From positions 1 to 5,920 of the forward strand of contig JAIRTV010000649.1 of assembly GCA_031254675.1 (NCBI GenBank): a stretch of DNA of 5,920 nucleotides, written 5' to 3'. The translations under genes were made by a program, and so were the position numbers. Origin of the DNA: Planctomycetaceae bacterium. GTDB lineage: Bacteria > Planctomycetota > Planctomycetia > Pirellulales > Thermoguttaceae. Below are positions 1 through 5,507 of this stretch, one piece after another. How positions within the stretch are numbered: position 1 is the stretch's first letter; each line of letters starts with the position of its first letter. The notes beneath the pieces are model-generated. The model was given only the letters and a program-made list of their open reading frames with translations. It was not told the origin of the DNA and did no database searches.

Positions 1-256
1 TTGGGTGCGTCAATTTTGCTTGCACTCGACCAATAAATATATCTTTTGCGTTTTAGTCCCATTTTACAATAACATAACGTAAAATATTCCTAAACTCAAA
101 ATAACCGATATAAAATTAAAAAAGTGACATTAACTTCTTTAATTGATCAGGTTTCGAGTTTAGGAATATTTTTGAGAAAAACTAAAAATTGAATCAATAA
201 AATGGACAATTATGTTGTTTGATCACCGGATTATTGACACGAATTGTTACGTTTTC
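1..256. other. Intergenic region with ambiguous left edge
   Basis: No complete gene is visible. At the extreme left two short open stretches run off the edge and cannot both be real. On the plus strand, 1-36 reads LGASILLALDQ and then stops, which could be the last residues of a gene entering from the left. On the minus strand an ATG at 60-62 opens a frame reading MGLKRKRYIYWSSASKIDAP that leaves the window. The first reading would place the inverted repeat at 81-172 between convergent genes, as a shared terminator, and I slightly prefer it. The rest is AT-rich and appears non-coding apart from that repeat. Confidence 0.5.
81..172. repeat. Nested inverted repeat, possible bidirectional terminator
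   Basis: Positions 81-97 (AAAATATTCCTAAACTC) and 156-172 are perfect 17-base reverse complements separated by 58 bases. A second, inner inverted repeat sits inside that spacer: 114-125 pairs with 133-144 at 11 of 12 positions around a 7-base loop. The whole can fold as one long stem capped by a second hairpin on either strand. It lies 85 bases beyond the stop of the minus-strand EEP gene, and the plus-strand copy runs into a short T run (169-173). A bidirectional terminator is the simplest reading. A small structured RNA or the remains of a short mobile repeat are alternatives. The pairing is seen directly; the role is inferred. Confidence 0.5.
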
Positions 257-1087
257 TTATGGTGTTATCAATTCCATAACGGAAAGAACAGGACAATGAT
301 CGGACGTAACAGCATCTTCAATCACATTAGTTTGCTTTACCTTGAACAACGATTCGGGACGGCAAAAAATGTAATCTAATTTGATGGACGGTTGAGGATT
401 GCCGAAAGTCGGTGTTGTATCGGTGGTGTCAAACCATTTTTCTTTGAGCGTTGCAATCGTTACACTGTCAGGTTGAGCGTTGAAATCTCCGGCAAGAATT
501 GTCGGCAAATCGTTGTCGGCTGCAAAAAGTTCATTGATTTTTTGTGCCTGCATTGTTCGCCGTTCTTCACTTTGGTGACAAAAATGCGTACAGATAAACA
601 ACAATTTTGTCTTGTCGTCCAAACGAATTTTCACAGACAAGGCGCCACGATCTTCTCGATTTCCTAAACGCGGTAATTGATTGTATTTTTGTTCCAAAAT
701 TGGATGTTTCGTGAGAATGGCAATACCATATTCTCCGTTGGAACGATCAACCGTTTTGCCGAACACCGCTTCCATACCGGTCAATTTTGCCAGTTCTTTC
801 ACCTGATCTATTTTTTGTGTCCGATCAGCCATTCGGTCAACTTCCTGCAATGCGGCAATATCAGGATTTTGTTTCAGAATTGTTTTTGCCGTGCGTTCCA
901 GATCGAGTTTTTCATCCATGCCAATTCCGATATGAATATTATAGGAAAGCACACGGAGTTCTCTGACATTGTTTTTGGGTAGGTTCTCTTCCGCTTGTAA
1001 AACGGGAACAAGATACGGAGTTACACCAATACCGATGGTACTTAGTGCGGATTGTTTCAAAAAATCACGACGTGAAGTTTTTTTCAT
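257..1087 (-). CDS. Tat-exported endonuclease/exonuclease/phosphatase family protein
   Basis: A 276-residue protein of the EEP superfamily (PF03372 type), whose members hydrolyse phosphodiester or phosphomonoester bonds in nucleic acids, phospholipids or inositol phosphates using a divalent metal. The fold's motifs are present in order: SYN at 48-50, the metal-binding glutamate in QEVD (E82), GEYGIAILTKHP (118-129), TH at 167-168, GDFN at 200-203 (D201, N203), LDYIF with D238, and the terminal SDH (262-264) with catalytic His264. The N-terminus carries a twin-arginine signal, SRRDFLK (5-11), then a hydrophobic stretch and a likely cleavage after Ala32, so the folded, probably metal-loaded enzyme is expected outside the cytoplasm. 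The ATG start is fixed by this signal; no Shine-Dalgarno sequence precedes it. Length is normal for a single-domain family member and no key residue is missing. The substrate cannot be told from sequence: nuclease, sphingomyelinase-like and phosphatase roles are all possible. It stands alone, divergent from the radical SAM gene. Confidence 0.9.
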   Translation of the reverse strand: MKKTSRRDFLKQSALSTIGIGVTPYLVPVLQAEENLPKNNVRELRVLSYNIHIGIGMDEKLDLERTAKTILKQNPDIAALQEVDRMADRTQKIDQVKELAKLTGMEAVFGKTVDRSNGEYGIAILTKHPILEQKYNQLPRLGNREDRGALSVKIRLDDKTKLLFICTHFCHQSEERRTMQAQKINELFAADNDLPTILAGDFNAQPDSVTIATLKEKWFDTTDTTPTFGNPQPSIKLDYIFCRPESLFKVKQTNVIEDAVTSDHCPVLSVMELITP

Positions 1088-1160
1088 TGTATTTTGTCAG
1101 TTAAATGGTTGAACGAAAATAATTGAGTTGTTTCAAAAATCATGAAGGTGATTATTATGG

Positions 1161-1178
1161 ATTATTTATGTAAATAAT
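1161..1178. promoter_or_regulatory. Perfect AT-rich palindrome, possible operator
   Basis: ATTATTTA and TAAATAAT form perfect 8-base arms around a TG spacer. The site is 74 bases upstream of the EEP start codon and 259 bases upstream of the radical SAM start, so if it is an operator it more likely serves the EEP gene. The symmetry suits a dimeric regulator. In such AT-rich intergenic DNA an 18-base palindrome could arise by chance, and no family of regulator is suggested. Confidence 0.25.
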
Positions 1179-1206
1179 TAACATGTTCAAAATCTTACTC
1201 GCTTCA

Positions 1207-1338
1207 TTAACCCTTGTCAATCCGAAAAATAAAAAAAATTGGAGCAATCATCCTGTAAAATTTTTCCTTCAAACGCTCAAAAGATGGATCATCAAAAAGG
1301 AAGAATGTTTCGCCGTGTTTGTTCCGCTCAAACCGGAT
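1207..1338 (-). pseudogene. Possible remnant of an unrecognised gene
   Basis: On the minus strand the frame from 1338 down to the TAA at 1207-1209 encodes about 43 residues with a protein-like mix of charged and aromatic residues, including IRFERNKHGETFFLF and DDPSFERLKEKFYRMIAP. The frame stays open up to an in-frame stop at 1369-1371 but has no plausible start codon at its N-terminal end; the only internal ATG is late, at the Met of YRMIAP. This would fit the C-terminal scrap of a decayed gene. I do not recognise the family, and a chance open frame in non-coding DNA remains possible. Confidence 0.22.
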
Positions 1339-1436
1339 ATTGCAAAAGTTTAGTTTAAGATTAGATTGTTAAGGTGTTATTTTGTAAAATTGATACGTTC
1401 TACTCCATTTTGGACAACTTAACCTTTTGCCAATCA

Positions 1437-2306
1437 ATGACTGACAAGAATATCGTACAATATCATCCGCGACGTTTTCATACATTTCAATATGTTTATC
1501 CTGTTGTGAGCCGTCGTTCGGGCGGATTGTCAATTGGAGTGAATCTAAGCCCGACCGCTCAATGTAATTTTTCGTGCGTTTATTGTCAAGTTCTTGCCGA
1601 AAATCACGAAATTTCCGAGCCGAAAAATAATGTCGTAACATCAGTTGATCCCAATCTGGTTGAGTTGGAACTTCGTGAATTGGTTGGTATGGTCAATGAT
1701 GGTTCGTTGTTCCGCGATACATGGCTTTCTCGCACGCCGCCGGAAAAACGGATTTTGCGTGATATTGCGTTTAGCGGCGACGGAGAACCGACATTGTCGT
1801 TGCAATTTTCGGAAACAGTTCGTCGTGTTGCGGCTGTTCGCCGAGAACTTTGCGCCGAATCAACAAAAATCGTTTTGATTACGAACGCCAGCACATTCCA
1901 TGTTGAATCGGTTCGTAACACATTGGCAACACTGCTTGACGACAACGGCGAAATTTGGGCAAAACTCGACGCAGGAACTCCCAATTATTTCCGAACAATT
2001 TCACGCTCCAAAGTTCCGTACGAAAAGATTTTAACAAACCTAACAGAATTTTCCAAAACCAATCCGATTGTGATTCAATCCTGTTTTGCTTTATTGTACG
2101 ATAAAGAACCGGACGACGAAGAAATCCGGCAATATACGAAACGTTTGAAATTGATGGATCAGATAAAAAAAGTACAGATTTACACGGTTGCGCGACGGAC
2201 GCCGGAATCTTGGGTTTTGCCGCTTTCCGATGAACAGCTTGACAAAATTTCCGAAACGGTACGGAAATTAACAGGTTTACAAGTTGATTCGTTTTACTCC
2301 GCGTAA
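1437..2306 (+). CDS. TYW1-like (COG0731-type) radical SAM protein
   Basis: A 289-residue radical SAM enzyme. The [4Fe-4S] cluster motif is CNFSCVYC, with Cys43, Cys47 and Cys50 (CX3CX2C). It is followed by a glycine-rich SAM-binding segment, SGDGEPT (113-119), the strand-end ITN (148-150), KLDAG (177-181) and VQIYTVARRTPE (246-257). The KLDAG and IYTVAR-type segments resemble the COG0731 family, named after archaeal TYW1, which builds the tricyclic base of wyosine in tRNA-Phe; bacterial relatives have no established substrate. There are only two other cysteines (139 and 216), so there is no SPASM or second auxiliary cluster. ATG 1437 is chosen over GTG 1374 because the family-like sequence (FQYVYPVVSRRSGGLSIGVN, 17-36) begins shortly after it and the upstream extension does not look conserved. 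No Shine-Dalgarno sequence is visible. The gene is monocistronic in this window and converges on the sulfatase. Confidence 0.88.
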   Translation: MTDKNIVQYHPRRFHTFQYVYPVVSRRSGGLSIGVNLSPTAQCNFSCVYCQVLAENHEISEPKNNVVTSVDPNLVELELRELVGMVNDGSLFRDTWLSRTPPEKRILRDIAFSGDGEPTLSLQFSETVRRVAAVRRELCAESTKIVLITNASTFHVESVRNTLATLLDDNGEIWAKLDAGTPNYFRTISRSKVPYEKILTNLTEFSKTNPIVIQSCFALLYDKEPDDEEIRQYTKRLKLMDQIKKVQIYTVARRTPESWVLPLSDEQLDKISETVRKLTGLQVDSFYSA

Positions 2307-2328
2307 ACACAATACAATAATTTTGAGA

Positions 2329-3816
2329 TTATTGAGGTTTCCAAGGAGTTTGGCCATTTTTCGGTTTGAGAAAACCAGCTTCGGTATCCTGATACCATTG
2401 GAAAAGACGTTTTTGTAATTCTTTCGTTTTTTCCGGTAATTTTTCCGCAAGGTCAGTTTTTTCTTCCGGATCTTCCGTAACGTTAAAAAGATGAGTACGT
2501 CCGTCTTCGAGACGTTGAATCAATTTGTAGTCTCCCATTCGAACCGCCGACGAAGGAAAACCGCCCTGATTACTGTAATGCGGATAATGCCAGAAAAAAG
2601 CGTCATGTTTTCGCAACATATTTTCGTCTTTCAACAGCGGCGCAAAACTCACACCGTCGAGATGTTGTTCCGGTTTGAGCGGGAGCCCCGCTAGTTCAAG
2701 CAATGTCGGATAAAAATCCGTACTGATTACCGGTTCATTGCAAACGCTACCGGATTGAATTGTTTTCGACCAGCGAACAATCAACGGTTCACGAATTCCG
2801 CCTTCGTAGTTCCAACCTTTTCCTGCACGAAACGGTAAATTGCTGGTCGGCGATCCTTCCGCCGTCGCAAGACCGCCGTTGTCCGACATGAACACAACAA
2901 TAGTATTTTCGTTCAGACCAAGTTCATTCAACTTGGCAAGAACCCGACCAACACAAGCATCCGTATGAGACATCATACCCGCGTAAATTTCATGATTTTG
3001 ACGACATCGGCTTTTACGCGGTTGATCGGACACATGAACTTGTTCTTCATCAATGAAATCTTGTGTTTCATTATTTTGAAGATTAAGTTTCTGTTTTTTT
3101 TCCCGATATGGAGCAACATATTCTTCAGAAGCTCCCAGCGGAACATGAACTTGATAAAACGAAAGATAAAGCAGGAACGGCGAATCCTTGAACGCTTCTA
3201 AAACGAGCAAGGCATCGTCGGTGATTCGGGTGGTACGGGTTTCGATGGGAGTTTCGGACGTTTTCGGCGTAACCGGCGGCAATTTTGGCAACGTTAAATT
3301 GGTAACGGATGGATCGATATGGACAATGTCGCCACTGACAACATCGAATCCTTGAAGTTGCGGTCCGTAATTTTTCAGATTGCCAAGATGCCATTTTCCA
3401 AGCAATGCCGTTTTGTAACCGGATTCGCGAAACGCTTCACCTAATGTTGTTTCTTCGAGCGGCATGAAAAGATTCAGCGTTGCCGGTTCGAAACGTTCGC
3501 TCCGTGTTCCTGCCAGGAAATTCGTAATACCCGACCGAACCGGATAACGACCCGTCATAATACTGTAACGTGTCGGACTACAAACACAACAAGCCGCATA
3601 CGCTGACGTAAATTTCATTCCCTCCGACGCGAGCCGATCAATATTGGGTGTTTCGTAAAACGTGTTCGGGTTGAACGCCCCAATATCCATAACACCAAGA
3701 TCATCCGCCAAAATAAACACAATATTAGGTTTCGTTTGGGTGTTTTCTCCCATAACATCCATCGCGAAAACACCAAACAAGGAAAAAAGTACAAGAAAGA
3801 AAAATAAAAATCGCAT
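2329..3816 (-). CDS. Secreted arylsulfatase-family sulfatase (cysteine type)
   Basis: A 495-residue sulfatase (PF00884) that hydrolyses sulfate esters, probably on sulfated polysaccharides or glycans outside the cytoplasm. The N-terminus has a basic residue and a strongly hydrophobic stretch (3-18), with cleavage likely after Ala18 or Gly23. Metal-site Asp38 and Asp39 lie in FILADDLG. The activation motif is CSPTR followed by YSIMTGRYP (79-92): Cys79 is the residue converted to formylglycine. Other conserved parts are GKWHLG (140-145, Lys141 and His143), His224 in YQVHVPL, SDNGG (311-315, Asp312 and Asn313) and Lys333 in AGKGWNYEGGIREPL. The C-terminal GDYKLIQ and LFNVTEDPEEKTDL blocks are typical of the family, so the protein is full length. 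Activity needs a formylglycine-generating enzyme, which is not seen here. The gene is 87 bases downstream of the btaA-like gene on the same strand, so it may be co-transcribed with it. The natural substrate cannot be named. Confidence 0.95.
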   Translation of the reverse strand: MRFLFFFLVLFSLFGVFAMDVMGENTQTKPNIVFILADDLGVMDIGAFNPNTFYETPNIDRLASEGMKFTSAYAACCVCSPTRYSIMTGRYPVRSGITNFLAGTRSERFEPATLNLFMPLEETTLGEAFRESGYKTALLGKWHLGNLKNYGPQLQGFDVVSGDIVHIDPSVTNLTLPKLPPVTPKTSETPIETRTTRITDDALLVLEAFKDSPFLLYLSFYQVHVPLGASEEYVAPYREKKQKLNLQNNETQDFIDEEQVHVSDQPRKSRCRQNHEIYAGMMSHTDACVGRVLAKLNELGLNENTIVVFMSDNGGLATAEGSPTSNLPFRAGKGWNYEGGIREPLIVRWSKTIQSGSVCNEPVISTDFYPTLLELAGLPLKPEQHLDGVSFAPLLKDENMLRKHDAFFWHYPHYSNQGGFPSSAVRMGDYKLIQRLEDGRTHLFNVTEDPEEKTDLAEKLPEKTKELQKRLFQWYQDTEAGFLKPKNGQTPWKPQ

Positions 3817-3903
3817 TTTGTGTTTTTATTTCAAAATTGTTAAAAGGTTTCGGGCTGAGTTGCCTTTTCGAAACGTCAACTCAACAAGAACGAATTAGTA
3901 TTT
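3817..3903 (-). other. Sulfatase leader with competing RNA pairings
   Basis: This 87-base gap separates the btaA-like stop from the sulfatase ATG. Three short pairings compete in it: GTTTCG (3847-3852) with CGAAAC (3869-3874), TGAGTTG (3856-3862) with CAACTCA (3877-3883), and AAAAGG (3842-3847) with CCTTTT (3863-3868). The first two interleave and so could form a pseudoknot, or act as alternatives. No clear terminator with a U-tract is present, and no Shine-Dalgarno sequence precedes the sulfatase start. The pairings are visible; any regulatory role is speculative. Confidence 0.25.
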
Positions 3904-5097
3904 TTAACGTTTCAAATCGGCAATATAAAAACTGCCGTAAGTGTGAACGCGGTCGATTTTGTGTAATTCTTGTGCGGTTGCGATGTCTAGTTCTAGAATG
4001 TCGCCAAGATTTTTTTTCTGACCATTGACCTCAACAGGAACCGTATTAATATATTCTGTTCGCAATCCGCCGCTTCGCCAAAGGATTCGAGTTTGATCGG
4101 CGGCACGGTCAAGAATCGCCGCCCATTCGTCCACCAACGCATTGTAAAGATGATACGATAACCAGTCCATGTGGTCTAAAAGAACAAAGCGAGAAATTTT
4201 AACATCGTGTTTTCGCAAAAAGCCTTCTACTGTATCAGAATGCGTACTAATCCGATTCACAAGTCCGCCTTTAAGGGCTTCAAAATTGTCCCGTTCCAAA
4301 TATTCAGGACAACACCCCGGCGTGTAACTTCCTGTGGCGTAAACTCGCCAGAAATAATTGTCACGAATCGGCAATGTTCCAAAAACCGTATCAAGACAAT
4401 CCTGAATAAATTTGACAATTCCTCCATCATATTGGGTTTCAATTTGTTTCCGTTGCGCACGCGGCACGCCAAGAAGTGAAAGTGTTGTGTCTCGATTCAT
4501 AATAAACCGGACAAGACGACTCCATAATTTTTCACGCATTTTGTTGAACCAAATATCCTGTTGTTCTTCCAACGATTGGGCGTTGAGAATTTCGTGAACG
4601 TATCCCCGCAATTTGTAACGATCAACAAGACTATTGATAATTCGTGCAAATGTTCCTGTTGTGCCGCAAAAATAAAAACTTTTGCGTTTGCCGTCAAAAT
4701 ATTTCCGAATCCGCCGATCCCAATATTTTTTTGTCCAAGGAGCAAGATTGTCGCGTAATTTTGCCTGATAAATTCCTTTGATTCCCGTAACACGTCCATT
4801 GCCGAACATTTGAAAAAATGTTTCGTAATCCAGGTTGCGTATTGCGGACATTTTTAGTTCGAGTAATGCGTTTTGGCGTGGATTCATATCCACCGCGTAA
4901 ACATGGTTCAAACCCGTCAACGCATAAGACAAAGCGTTACAACCCGCCGAAGTAATGACAAGCAAATTATCATCCGGTGTTAGGTTGAGAACTTGTTTGT
5001 CGAGTCTCGGGTCTTCCCAACACGTGTTGTACACAAGATTGTTGCCGTGAACAATCCGAAAAACACGCCCACTCATCCATTCGCTAATACGGTTCAT
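3904..5097 (-). CDS. btaA: BtaA-like S-adenosylmethionine:diacylglycerol 3-amino-3-carboxypropyl transferase (DUF3419)
   Basis: A 397-residue cytoplasmic or membrane-associated enzyme of the DUF3419 (PF11899) family. BtaA moves the 3-amino-3-carboxypropyl group of S-adenosylmethionine onto diacylglycerol, giving diacylglyceryl-homoserine, the precursor of the betaine lipid DGTS. The early VYNTCWEDPRLD (22-33) is family-like. The SAM-binding Rossmann part shows LLVITSAGCNALSYAL (45-60) and the acidic strand end AVDMNPRQNALLELK (68-82). The later LLDHMDWL (306-313) and the terminal DRVHTYGSFYIADL (382-395) are also characteristic. Length is close to that of the Rhodobacter protein (a little over 400 residues). 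There is no transmembrane segment or signal. The companion N-methyltransferase BtaB, needed for DGTS, is not in the window, so the final product is uncertain. The start is the only ATG before the conserved region; no Shine-Dalgarno sequence is visible. The 410-base upstream gap carries repeats and a possible promoter. The sulfatase follows on the same strand. Confidence 0.85.
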   Translation of the reverse strand: MNRISEWMSGRVFRIVHGNNLVYNTCWEDPRLDKQVLNLTPDDNLLVITSAGCNALSYALTGLNHVYAVDMNPRQNALLELKMSAIRNLDYETFFQMFGNGRVTGIKGIYQAKLRDNLAPWTKKYWDRRIRKYFDGKRKSFYFCGTTGTFARIINSLVDRYKLRGYVHEILNAQSLEEQQDIWFNKMREKLWSRLVRFIMNRDTTLSLLGVPRAQRKQIETQYDGGIVKFIQDCLDTVFGTLPIRDNYFWRVYATGSYTPGCCPEYLERDNFEALKGGLVNRISTHSDTVEGFLRKHDVKISRFVLLDHMDWLSYHLYNALVDEWAAILDRAADQTRILWRSGGLRTEYINTVPVEVNGQKKNLGDILELDIATAQELHKIDRVHTYGSFYIADLKR

Positions 5098-5127
5098 AAC
5101 AATTTACGAGAACGATGGTTGAAATTC

Positions 5128-5137
5128 ATAACGTTAT
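5128..5137. promoter_or_regulatory. Small palindrome upstream of btaA-like start
   Basis: ATAACGTTAT is a perfect 10-base palindrome ending 31 bases before the btaA-like start codon and directly beside the left arm of the larger inverted repeat. It could be part of an operator or simply AT-rich chance sequence. Confidence 0.2.
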
Positions 5138-5138
5138 T

Positions 5139-5269
5139 TATACTTCAAACGGTAACAAATTAATATTGTGTTGCAACGTGAACATTCCGCCAACAATTGT
5201 CCTGATTCTTGCGTGGACGGCGAAACTCCGACATTCTTAAAACAACCGTTTGTAACCGTTCAAAGTATA
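5139..5269. repeat. Imperfect inverted repeat, 131-base span
   Basis: The arms 5139-5159 and 5249-5269 are reverse complements at 18 of 21 positions. Read inward, each begins TATACTT and contains AACGGT and ACAA. They enclose 89 bases containing weaker possible stems: CGCC near 5188 with GGCG near 5219, and GTCC near 5198 with GGAC near 5214. The span lies entirely between the likely promoter and the start of the btaA-like gene. It could be a foldback leader RNA, a pair of regulator sites, or the terminal repeats of a tiny non-autonomous element. No target-site duplication was recognised. Confidence 0.45.
5244..5260. promoter_or_regulatory. Direct repeat of AACCGTT, possible operator
   Basis: AACCGTT occurs at 5244-5250 and again at 5254-5260, starting exactly 10 bases apart, so both copies face the same side of the helix. 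A related copy in the opposite orientation (AACGGT, 5148-5153) lies in the left arm of the inverted repeat. The pair sits just downstream of the candidate -10 element of the btaA-like gene, where a bound protein could block initiation. This is inferred from position and spacing only. Confidence 0.3.
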
Positions 5270-5272
5270 GCA
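5264..5272 (-). promoter_or_regulatory. Candidate extended -10 promoter for btaA-like gene
   Basis: On the minus strand the bases read TGCTATACT, which matches an extended -10 element (TGn followed by TATACT, one change from TATAAT). No -35 hexamer lies at the right distance, but two T-tracts on this strand (5302-5308 and 5281-5289) lie upstream and could act as an UP-like or curved element. Initiation here would give a leader of about 160 bases before the btaA-like ATG. The call rests on the motif alone. Confidence 0.25.
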
Positions 5273-5360
5273 GGTGAAGCAAAAAAAAATAGAGACCAAA
5301 GAAAAAAAGTCACGTTTCCGTAGAATTTTTATCAATGACCCATTAAAAAACCAATTCAGA

Positions 5361-5405
5361 TAAAATTGAAAAGGTGGGCAATGTTTCGTCGAAAGATTGC
5401 CCACC
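5361..5405 (-). terminator. Intrinsic terminator downstream of lipoprotein gene
   Basis: GGTGGGCAAT (5373-5382) pairs perfectly with ATTGCCCACC (5396-5405), and after one G-G mismatch TTTC/GAAA extends the stem to a 3-base loop. On the minus strand the hairpin is followed by TTTTCAATTTTATC, a U-rich tail. This is the expected arrangement for a Rho-independent terminator of the minus-strand lipoprotein gene ending at 5508. The plus-strand side has no U-tract. Confidence 0.65.
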
Positions 5406-5457
5406 AACAGTTTCTGCAATGGTTTTTGCAATAGTTTCTGTGTTCGGACGGAAATGA

Positions 5458-5505
5458 GAGAACCGACTCAATTATCTTGATAGTTTCCTATTTTGAGTGG
5501 TTCTC
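5458..5505 (-). terminator. Stem-loop directly after lipoprotein stop codon
   Basis: GAGAACCGACTCAA (5458-5471) pairs with TTGAGTGGTTCTC (5493-5505), 13 base pairs with one bulged G and a 21-base loop. It begins two bases after the lipoprotein stop codon. It lacks a good U-tract, so by itself it is a poor intrinsic terminator. It may protect the mRNA 3' end or assist the stronger hairpin about 50 bases further on. Confidence 0.4.
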
Positions 5506-5507
5506 AA

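Larger units (their letters stand above)
1088..1436. other. Divergent intergenic region
   Basis: This region separates the divergent EEP and radical SAM genes and should hold both promoters, but no convincing -35/-10 pair with normal spacing was found for either. It contains a perfect AT-rich palindrome (1161-1178) and a short protein-like minus-strand frame (1207-1338), both listed separately. A GTG at 1374 would extend the radical SAM frame by 21 residues, but those residues are unlike the family and the ATG at 1437 is preferred. Confidence 0.6.
5098..5507. other. Complex intergenic region upstream of btaA-like gene
   Basis: No convincing gene is seen in these 410 bases. From the lipoprotein side it holds two hairpins that look like terminators (5361-5405 and 5458-5505), then A-tracts in rough helical phase, then the likely promoter and leader of the btaA-like gene with its inverted and direct repeats. 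Short open frames exist on both strands but show no family resemblance, and the minus-strand ones overlap the hairpins. Confidence 0.6.

Noticed and set aside
1374..1436. GTG start extending the radical SAM protein by 21 residues
   Set aside because: The added residues do not resemble the family N-terminus, while ATG 1437 is followed closely by family-like sequence.
2315..2334. Seven-base stem CAATAAT/ATTATTG in the convergent gap as a terminator
   Set aside because: The stem has only one G-C pair, overlaps the sulfatase stop codon and has no clear U-tract on either strand.
1437..3816. Radical SAM gene next to a sulfatase as an anaerobic sulfatase-maturase pair
   Set aside because: The radical SAM protein has only five cysteines, three in the cluster motif, so it lacks the auxiliary cluster cysteines of anSME enzymes. 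Its KLDAG-type motifs fit the TYW1-like group, and the genes are convergent rather than in one operon.
3662..4028. Plus-strand open frames opposite the sulfatase and btaA-like genes
   Set aside because: They are opposite-strand shadows of well-supported coding regions and resemble no protein family.
5115..5240. Plus-strand 41-codon frame upstream of the btaA-like gene
   Set aside because: It has no recognisable family or signal, lies across the inverted-repeat leader, and there is no ribosome-binding or promoter evidence.
5139..5269. Known SAM riboswitch in the btaA-like leader
   Set aside because: The idea is attractive because the enzyme uses SAM, but I could not match the pairing to the core of any SAM riboswitch class; only a covariance-model search could settle it.
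5237..5431. Minus-strand 64-codon frame after the lipoprotein gene
   Set aside because: It overlaps the strong terminator hairpin, A-tracts and the promoter region of the btaA-like gene, and its composition does not look like a real protein.
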